A stretch of DNA of 64,000 nt from Planctomycetota bacterium. Lineage in GTDB: Bacteria; Planctomycetota; UBA1135; GCA-002686595. Below, piece after piece: positions 59,065 to 64,000 of this stretch (within the stretch, counting starts at the first letter, position 1; each line of letters starts with the position of its first letter). The DNA lies in contig JACKHT010000001.1 of the NCBI GenBank assembly GCA_020638855.1, positions 609,829-673,828 of the forward strand, read 5' to 3'. The position numbers were made by a program, and so were the translations under genes. Below the pieces are notes generated by a model that was not told the DNA's origin, made no database searches, and saw only the letters and a list, made by a program, of their open reading frames with translations.

Positions 59065-59688
59065 GTGAGCTCGCCCCAACCGCCTCTTTGGTCAGCGTGG
59101 CAGGCCGGACTCGCGAAACGCTTGCGCGATCCCCTCACGCCCCACAACCCAAGCGATCGACACGCTGCGGTTTCGATCGTACTCCAGCTAGGACCCGAAC
59201 CCGACGTCCTTTTCATGGTGCGCGCCCAGCGCGAAGGAGATCGTTGGTCGGGACAGGTAGCCTTTCCGGGCGGCCACCACGAGCCAAGCGACACCAGCTT
59301 GCTCGACACGGCTCGCCGCGAAACCCTGGAAGAGGTGGGGTTGGACTTGGTCCACGTGGCGCACCCCTTGGGGCAATTGGCTCCCGTGCAAGCCCGCAGC
59401 CACGGCCAACGCCTGTCGCTTTGGGTCACTCCGTTTGTGTTCGTCCAACACACGCCCGCCGAGTGGAACTTGGGCCCCGAGGCCGCCCATGCCTTTCGTA
59501 TTCCGCTTGCGCCGCTTCTCGAAGGGTTGCTAGCCGCCGAAAAGACGCTGAAGGTGGAGTCGCTCACCAAGCGCTATCCAGCTTGGCGCTTCCAGGACCA
59601 CTTGGTGTGGGGTATGACCTACCACATCCTGGGTGCCTTCATGGACGAAGTTCGTCCCCTGGGGCCCTTGCCCGAATCGTTGGCTTAG
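59065..59688 (+). CDS. Nudix hydrolase, CoA pyrophosphatase-like (NudL group)
   Basis: 207 residues from GTG at 59065, which stands six bases after AGGAGG (59053-59058). The ATG at 59059 lies directly against that site and is less suitable. The Nudix box is FPGGHHEPSDTSLLDTARRE continuing TLEEVGL; an Asp stands at the first Glu position, as in NudL/NUDT7 CoA pyrophosphatases. Those cleave CoA to 3',5'-ADP and phosphopantetheine in the presence of Mg or Mn. A late WGMTYHIL stretch fits the family. It converges with an alpha/beta hydrolase gene. Confidence 0.88.
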   Translation: MSSPQPPLWSAWQAGLAKRLRDPLTPHNPSDRHAAVSIVLQLGPEPDVLFMVRAQREGDRWSGQVAFPGGHHEPSDTSLLDTARRETLEEVGLDLVHVAHPLGQLAPVQARSHGQRLSLWVTPFVFVQHTPAEWNLGPEAAHAFRIPLAPLLEGLLAAEKTLKVESLTKRYPAWRFQDHLVWGMTYHILGAFMDEVRPLGPLPESLA

Positions 59689-59702
59689 GACCTTTCCGCG
59701 CC

Positions 59703-60593
59703 TCAGGCCTTGGAGTGGTAGAGCGCGCGGTCGACAAACTCCAAAACGCGCTTCTGGGTCACCGGGTCGCGCAGGATGCGGTTGTGGCCCAGGCCGTTGG
59801 AGACCTCGACCTTGGCCCACGAAAGTGCGCGCTCAATTTCCCGCGCATCGCTGACGGGGACCTCGGGGTCACTGTGGTCGTGCAAGCAAAGGTACGCCAA
59901 ACGCCCCGCAGCCATGGGCGCCAAGGACACGGCGATCCCAAAATCCTCCAGTGGTCGGCCCAAGCGTTTCTCGGCGCGCATTTCGAAGAAGCGCGCGGTC
60001 GATTCAGGCATCCAGCGATGGGCCAAAAGCCGCAGGATCATCGTCTCAAACGAATTGGGCGAGCCAATCGAAACCAGCACCTTGCAGGCGGGGAGCCCAC
60101 CATCCGCCATGGACTGGGCCGCGACCAGGCCGCCAATCGAATGCCCGATCGCGACGTCAAAGGGACCGTGGGCTTGATGCAGTGCCCGCACCGCCGCGAG
60201 CATTTGGGGTAGGTTCGAAACCCGTGAACCCGTCAGGCCCGAACTGGGTCCATCGTACAAGATGACTTCGGCTCCCTCGCGCATCAGGAGCTTGGCCAGC
60301 TCGAGCATCGTGCTGGCACGGCTCCCCCACCCATGCAACATCAGGACGCGCATGCGGGCTGGGCCCGGGGGCAGCATCGAGTACACCCGCAAAGTATGGC
60401 CCTCGCACTCGAGGGTCTTGGGGTTCCCATACGAATCGAGGAAGAACTGGTCCTCTTCGACCGGGTCCAAGACAGGCGGTGTGCGTTGGAACTGGGTCCA
60501 CGCCCAACGCGATCCCAACGGAGGCAATAAGCGCGCCAGCGACGCCATGGCGAAGCGGGTGACTTGGAATCCTAGGGAACGACGGCGGGGCAT
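59703..60593 (-). CDS. Alpha/beta hydrolase family protein
   Basis: 296 residues from ATG at 60591-60593; readings continuing much further upstream overlap another gene and are rejected. The fold is supported by VLMLHGWG at 83-90 (oxyanion loop) and the nucleophile elbow G150-H-S152-I-G-G155. A late NGLGHNRIL stretch offers the catalytic His. The substrate is unknown; many relatives are esterases or lipases. The N-terminal 40 residues are basic and helix-rich with one moderately hydrophobic stretch. It follows a small membrane protein gene by five bases on the same strand. Confidence 0.85.
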   Translation of the reverse strand: MPRRRSLGFQVTRFAMASLARLLPPLGSRWAWTQFQRTPPVLDPVEEDQFFLDSYGNPKTLECEGHTLRVYSMLPPGPARMRVLMLHGWGSRASTMLELAKLLMREGAEVILYDGPSSGLTGSRVSNLPQMLAAVRALHQAHGPFDVAIGHSIGGLVAAQSMADGGLPACKVLVSIGSPNSFETMILRLLAHRWMPESTARFFEMRAEKRLGRPLEDFGIAVSLAPMAAGRLAYLCLHDHSDPEVPVSDAREIERALSWAKVEVSNGLGHNRILRDPVTQKRVLEFVDRALYHSKA

Positions 60594-60598
60594 GGCGA

Positions 60599-61048
60599 CT
60601 AGTGGTTGGACTCGCCGGGGGTGACCTCGGGAATGTGGTCGAGCCATTGGGTCCTTTCCACTCGGGAGTCGAGCCCATGGGATCGCTCTGCCAAGGGGAC
60701 GGGAACCCAGGAAACTTCCAACACCTTCTTCGGTCCGGAAAGCGAGGTGTACCACCATTGTTGGGCCCCGACCCGATCGGGCCAGCCCAGCGCAGCAACC
60801 AACTGGGGAGGCGACCAACGGCCCAACCACTCGGCTCCTGCTTCCGGCTGGCGGGCCAGCAAGGCGACCAACGCCGCGCGGTCCGACTGGGCTAGCGGTG
60901 GGCTGGCCGCCAAGGCCTCCAGGGTTTCGACCCGACCCGCAAGGGTGGCCGCGCGGGCCGGAAGCTGGCGGCCCAAGGCCCATACCATCACCCCGTAGAG
61001 CGCCGCCGCCGCCACCACGATCACGGTAAATCGGACTTTCCAGTTCAC
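60599..61048 (-). CDS. Small membrane-anchored protein, unknown function
   Basis: 149 residues from GTG at 61046-61048. One membrane segment (about 7-25) anchors an otherwise soluble domain. The visible part contains LVALLARQPEAGAEW and LGWPDRVGAQQWWYTSLSG, which resembles small domains that recur in bacterial envelope proteins such as BamE/SmpA-like lipid-facing proteins. I cannot confirm that resemblance. It lies five bases before the alpha/beta hydrolase on the same strand, so they are probably co-expressed. No family is assigned. Confidence 0.62.
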   Translation of the reverse strand: MNWKVRFTVIVVAAAALYGVMVWALGRQLPARAATLAGRVETLEALAASPPLAQSDRAALVALLARQPEAGAEWLGRWSPPQLVAALGWPDRVGAQQWWYTSLSGPKKVLEVSWVPVPLAERSHGLDSRVERTQWLDHIPEVTPGESNH

Positions 61049-61240
61049 GCCAGCAGGGTACCGACTGGGGAGCGGGGGCTAGGCAGTTTCTTCGCCATTC
61101 CGACCAGGGAGCCCACTCTTGGTGCCCCTGCGGTTGGGAAAGCATGCCGACTGGGAGGACCGGCGAAGGCCCCCATGGGGATCCCCGCGGAATGGCGGTA
61201 CGCTGGTTGGGTTCCTTGCCCCAACCCATCGACTCCAGCC

Positions 61241-62188
61241 ATGACCACCTCCACGTTCGTCCACGTCCCAGGCAAGCCCAAACATCAACCGACCCTCGAA
61301 CGGCAAGTTCGTTCGCTGCCCGGCTGGTTGGTGCTCCTTCCCGCGCTCTTGATCACCGGCTACGTCATGTGGTTCTTGATCGACAACGCCACCTCCCGCG
61401 GGGGGCCCCAGCCCGCGGGCCATCTCGGGGGCGAGGCCTACGGCTTGACGGCCGTGTTCACGATGTTCCTGTTCTTCTTCCACTGCCGGGGCTACTTCGT
61501 GGTGGAGCCGAACATGGCCCGGGTGTTGATCCTGTTCGGCAAGTACCAAGGGACCGTCCGCAGTTCGGGCTTTTGGTACACGAATCCATTTGCCAACAAG
61601 CGACGGATCTCGCTGCGCGCACGCAACCTCGACGGCTCGACCCTCAAGGTGAACGACTTGCTCGGCAACCCGGTCGAAATCTCTGCGGTTGTGGTGTGGC
61701 AAGTAGAGGAGACCGCCCACGCCACCTTCGACGTGGACGACTACGAGCACTACGTCAACGTCCAATCCGAAGCGGCCGTCCGCAACCTGGCGATGACGCT
61801 GCCTTACGACAACCTGGAAGAGGAGGGCCACTCCACCACCCTACGCGGCAGCACCGATCAGGTGGGCCAACTCCTGGAGGAGGAACTGCGCACGCGGCTC
61901 GCTTCCGCCGGCGTGCATGTCATCGAAGCGCGCCTGAAGCACCTGGCCTACGCACCCGAAATTGCGCACGCGATGCTGCAACGCCAGCAAGCCAAGGCCA
62001 TCATCGCCGCGCGCCGGCAGATCGTCGAAGGCGCCGTAGGCATGGTCGAGATGGCCCTGCGCCAACTCAGCGAGGACAAAATCGTTGAACTCCGCGACGA
62101 AGACCGCGCCAAGTTGGTGGGCAACCTCCTGGTCGTCCTGTGCAGCCAGTCCAACGCCCAACCAGTCCTCAATACGGGCAACGGTTAG
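61241..62188 (+). CDS. SPFH/Band 7 domain membrane protein
   Basis: 315 residues from ATG at 61241. Two membrane segments (about 28-50 and 65-83) precede an SPFH domain. The marks are VVEPNMARVLILFGKYQGTVR, GFWYTNPF, EISAVVVWQVEETAHA and a late stretch VIEARLKHLAYAPEIAHAML. SPFH proteins (stomatin, flotillin and HflK/C relatives) form large ring assemblies and organise membranes or control proteases. No NfeD-type partner is adjacent. A longer upstream reading exists to 61175. It should lie in the inner membrane. Confidence 0.9.
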   Translation: MTTSTFVHVPGKPKHQPTLERQVRSLPGWLVLLPALLITGYVMWFLIDNATSRGGPQPAGHLGGEAYGLTAVFTMFLFFFHCRGYFVVEPNMARVLILFGKYQGTVRSSGFWYTNPFANKRRISLRARNLDGSTLKVNDLLGNPVEISAVVVWQVEETAHATFDVDDYEHYVNVQSEAAVRNLAMTLPYDNLEEEGHSTTLRGSTDQVGQLLEEELRTRLASAGVHVIEARLKHLAYAPEIAHAMLQRQQAKAIIAARRQIVEGAVGMVEMALRQLSEDKIVELRDEDRAKLVGNLLVVLCSQSNAQPVLNTGNG

Positions 62189-62481
62189 GCCGGCGGGAGG
62201 CGGGAGCAGCCGGGCCTCCTCGGCGGAAACAGACCTATGCGGCTCGGCCCAAGCTGGCTCCGTCCCGGTCCAACCGGCCCCGCTCCGCTCTTACCAGCGT
62301 TGTCCAGCCCAGCTCCCATAGGCTGGCTCTTCCAGCATCCATTGGGCTCCGCTCGGGTCGGCCTGGATTGCCTTGGTCAAATTCGGCCAGGGTCGGGGAG
62401 TTGCTGTCGACATGGCTCGACTCAACCGTCATCCGGGCGCCATCCCTACCGCATGGCACGCGGTTTCTCGCCACGGTGCTC

Positions 62482-62531
62482 GTCGCAGGTCCCGTCGCAG
62501 GTTCTTGTCGCAGGTCCCGTCGCGGGTTCTT
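62482..62531 (+). repeat. Two adjacent copies of a 25-base unit with one mismatch
   Basis: 62482-62506 and 62507-62531 are the same sequence except for one A/G change (CAGG against CGGG). Each copy itself contains GTCGCAGG twice in part. Located in the non-coding gap downstream of xdhC. Confidence 0.85.
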
Positions 62532-62622
62532 GGTGTGCGATTTGTCTGCAACTTCTGTGCATGCTTCCTAGGGGCACTTTCCCTTCCCGCGCACGATTGG
62601 ATCGCGCCGCCGAATCGCCCCG

Positions 62623-62671
62623 CCGGTTCCTCGTTGCGGATCGCGCCTCCGGTCCCTCTTTGCGGATTGCG
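62623..62671 (+). repeat. Imperfect 23-base direct repeat
   Basis: 62623-62645 and 62649-62671 match in 20 of 23 positions. They lie in the same non-coding gap and just beyond the end of xdhC. Confidence 0.75.
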
Positions 62672-62684
62672 ATGCTGCTCTTGG

Positions 62685-63479
62685 CTAACGGGTTGCCCGG
62701 CGTAGGATCGACGAAAGCTCCGCCGCCACCGATAGCGCGATCTGGTGCGGCTCTTTGGACGGCGAACCGACACCAATAGGACAAGTGACCGTGGCCAGTT
62801 GCTCGTCGGTGAAACCGCGCTGCCGCAGCAAGTTTTGGAAGCGCGCCCACTTACGCTGCGAGCCAATCAACCCGAGATAGGGAAACCCACCGCGGCGTAG
62901 GGCCGAGACCAGGATTTCCAAGTCGAGGGGATGGCTGTGGGTCATGACCAACACCAAGGCATCGGAAGCCAAGTCTTCGATTTCGCCTTCGGGCGCGTCA
63001 ACAAAGCGAATGCTGTAGGGCCTAGCCTGCGGTAGCCGAGGCACGAGCTCGCGCTCCTCGCGCGGATCCACCAGGAGCACTTCGGCATCGAGCCAGGGCG
63101 CCAACCCAGCCAAGGCCTGCCCCACGTGGCCCGCCCCAAAGATTACGACTTGGCGCTTGCGCCACAGGAAGGACTCCAAGAACAGGGTCACCTCGCCACC
63201 ACAGCATTGACCCGCACTGGCAGCCAGGGGGACCCGCTCGGTGCAGGCACGCGGAAGGTCTTCGGCCAGCAGCGCCTGGGCGCGTTCGGTGGCGAGTTGC
63301 TCCAAACGCCCCCCACCGATGGTGCCCCAAGCCACACCCTGGCGGTCGACGATCATGCGCGCTCCCGGGTCCCGGGGGGTGCTGCCCTTGGTGTGGGTCA
63401 CCGTCACCACGACGACCGGTTCCGCCCGATCGCGCAGGCTCCCCAGGGCATCCAGCCAAGCGCTAGCGGGGTCGGACAT
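62685..63479 (-). CDS. xdhC: XdhC family molybdenum cofactor protein
   Basis: 264 residues from ATG at 63477-63479; a longer frame to 63527 is less likely. The N-terminal XdhC/CoxI domain includes KGSTPRDPGARM, GTIGGGRLE and G90-Q-C-C-G-G-E-V97, whose Cys pair is conserved in the family. The C-terminal half is a Rossmann-like domain with G115-A-G-H-V-G120. XdhC binds molybdenum cofactor, helps its sulfuration and delivers it to xanthine dehydrogenase-type enzymes. No such enzyme gene is in this window. Together with modABC, it shows that the cell uses molybdenum hydroxylases. Confidence 0.92.
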   Translation of the reverse strand: MSDPASAWLDALGSLRDRAEPVVVVTVTHTKGSTPRDPGARMIVDRQGVAWGTIGGGRLEQLATERAQALLAEDLPRACTERVPLAASAGQCCGGEVTLFLESFLWRKRQVVIFGAGHVGQALAGLAPWLDAEVLLVDPREERELVPRLPQARPYSIRFVDAPEGEIEDLASDALVLVMTHSHPLDLEILVSALRRGGFPYLGLIGSQRKWARFQNLLRQRGFTDEQLATVTCPIGVGSPSKEPHQIALSVAAELSSILRRATR

Positions 63480-63603
63480 GGAAGGTCGCGGCGCGGATCC
63501 CCGGAAGATCGATCCCGGGCGGGTCATCGGCTAGCCGGGACTCCTGCGGCTGGCTACTCAAAGGCCTGCGCAGAGAAAAAAGGGTCCAGCCGAGTTGTGC
63601 GAG

Positions 63604-63679
63604 TGGTGGGCCATACTGGACTCGAACCAGTAACTTCCACGCTGTGAACATGGCACTCTACCAATTGAGTTAATAGCCC
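63604..63679 (-). tRNA. tRNA-Val (anticodon CAC)
   Basis: A 76-base tRNA with CCA encoded at the 3' end. The acceptor stem pairs GGGCTAT with ATGGCCC (one G-T), the discriminator is A, and U8-A9 follow. D, anticodon and T arms pair fully: D stem ACTC/GAGT, anticodon stem CCATG/CGTGG and T stem ACTGG/CCAGT. The seven-base anticodon loop is TTCACAG, so the anticodon is CAC and reads GUG. A TTTTTT run lies about 23 bases beyond the 3' end on the minus strand. Confidence 0.95.
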
Positions 63680-64000
63680 ACTCGTGGGGCGAAAGGGTAG
63701 CCGCACCCCCCATGCGAGGCAAGCCCGGCCGACTTCTTTTTTGGTGAGGCTGGTTTTTTTGGTGAGGCTGGTTTCTTGGGGAGGCTGGCTTTTTGGGGAG
63801 GCTGGCTTTTTGGGGAGGCTTGGCTCGGCGCCCAAAGCAGAAGTCGGGTCGGCAGGCGTTGGGAGCTCGTTTCTTGGGTACGGCCCATTGGAGCGGACCC
63901 CCCGCAGGCCCGGGCAGGGCGCGGAAGGTTGAGGGACGGGTCCGGTCTAAGGGCAGGAATCCTGTCCATCGCTCTTATCCCGAAAGCCCAAGGGCTAGCT
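63680..64000. other. End of window, no gene recognised
   Basis: 321 bases upstream of the tRNA. It contains a block of 17-18-base tandem repeats (63743-63824). No convincing gene is seen; readings through the repeat block change composition with the repeat and are not convincing. The tRNA promoter should lie close to 63680-63740 but no clear boxes are seen. Confidence 0.45.
63743..63824 (+). repeat. Tandem repeat of a 17-18-base unit GG(T/G)GAGGCTGG(T/C)TTTTT
   Basis: Copies start at 63743 (18 bases), 63761, 63778 and 63795 (17 bases each), with a partial copy at 63812. The first two copies share GGTGAGG, the others GGGGAGG. It lies 64 bases upstream of the tRNA gene. The unit length is not a multiple of three, so it does not look like a coding repeat. 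Confidence 0.9.

Larger units (their letters stand above)
62189..62684. other. Non-coding region with short repeats
   Basis: 496 bases between the SPFH gene and xdhC, with no gene I can support. It holds two pairs of near-identical direct repeats (62482-62531 and 62623-62671). No promoter or RNA structure is recognised. Confidence 0.5.

Noticed and set aside
61049..61229. Upstream extension of the alpha/beta hydrolase frame from 60593 to 61229
   Set aside because: The extension overlaps the 149-residue gene and is Pro-, Gly- and Arg-rich without structure. The hydrolase pattern starts after 60593.
62482..62531. The 25-base repeats as a CRISPR array
   Set aside because: Only two copies exist, directly adjacent with no spacers, and no cas genes are near.
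63604..63679. tRNA 3' end as a possible integration site (att) of a mobile element
   Set aside because: No integrase, no direct repeat of the tRNA end and no foreign-looking genes are found on either side.
63684..63932. An 82-residue open frame on the plus strand through the tandem repeats
   Set aside because: Its sequence follows the DNA repeat, whose unit is not a multiple of three, and it has no start signal or known feature.

Overview
The window reads as a stretch of high-GC chromosome from a diderm bacterium, most probably a Planctomycetota member of the Saltatorellus-like type. This is inferred from a C-terminal secreted-protein domain that I recall as common in that group (on the cytochrome c peroxidase at 14136-15707), from a MoxR/DUF58/BatA/BatB aerotolerance operon, from a large protein of carboxypeptidase-regulatory repeats, from LptB and a TamA/TamB pair (an outer membrane), and from weak use of Shine-Dalgarno sites. 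There are no insertion sequences, phage genes, CRISPR arrays or rRNA genes. One tRNA (Val, anticodon CAC) is present.

Layout. 1-4950 (minus): MoxR ATPase, DUF58 protein, a membrane protein, two von Willebrand membrane proteins (BatA, BatB) and the start of a further secreted protein, tightly packed. 5233-8887 (plus): SelO AMP-transferase, an ATP-grasp enzyme and a Cdd1-like helix-hairpin-helix protein in one coupled unit, then a Cys-motif membrane protein. 8952-10109: a lipoprotein that fuses glutathione peroxidase to a chalcone-isomerase-like domain. 10117-15707 (minus): PLP decarboxylase, DUF885 lipoprotein, zinc-ribbon membrane protein, di-heme peroxidase. 15888-18138: a small membrane protein and a secreted protein with a metalloprotease-like motif that lacks the catalytic Glu.

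18306-24210 (plus): a 1,119-residue regulatory-repeat protein runs directly into modA, modB and modC (molybdate uptake). XdhC, a molybdenum-cofactor handling protein, is far away at 62685-63479. 24369-28115: a degenerate trypsin-like/TPR protein, an HNH nuclease and an AI-2E family transporter. 28246-32909: an ArsR regulator fused to a methyltransferase, coupled to metH. 33831-37114 (minus): a fused 2-oxoacid dehydrogenase E1 coupled to a FabD-like acyltransferase. 38087-43666 (plus): a coiled-coil membrane protein, TamB and TamA.

43689-47725 (minus): an RNase Z-like hydrolase coupled to a double-PilZ protein, then a MshEN-like protein overlapping a PilZ protein, and a lipoprotein; this looks like a cluster of c-di-GMP effectors. 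47830-56066 (plus): housekeeping genes birA, rph, rdgB, lepA, lepB, lptB, etfB, etfA. 56183-63479: a membrane glycosyltransferase, TetR regulator, Nudix hydrolase, alpha/beta hydrolase, a small membrane protein, an SPFH protein and XdhC, followed by the tRNA and short tandem repeats.

Start codons were chosen by hand. Many neighbouring genes overlap as ATGA or TGATG, which points to translational coupling. Several genes have a TANNNT box only 5-7 bases before the ATG, which suggests short-leader or leaderless messages. Likely terminators are long GC-rich hairpins without a U tract. No wholly new multi-gene system is proven here. The best candidates for undescribed biology are the c-di-GMP effector cluster, the E1/acyltransferase pair, the peroxidase/chalcone-isomerase-like fusion and the regulatory-repeat protein coupled to modABC.
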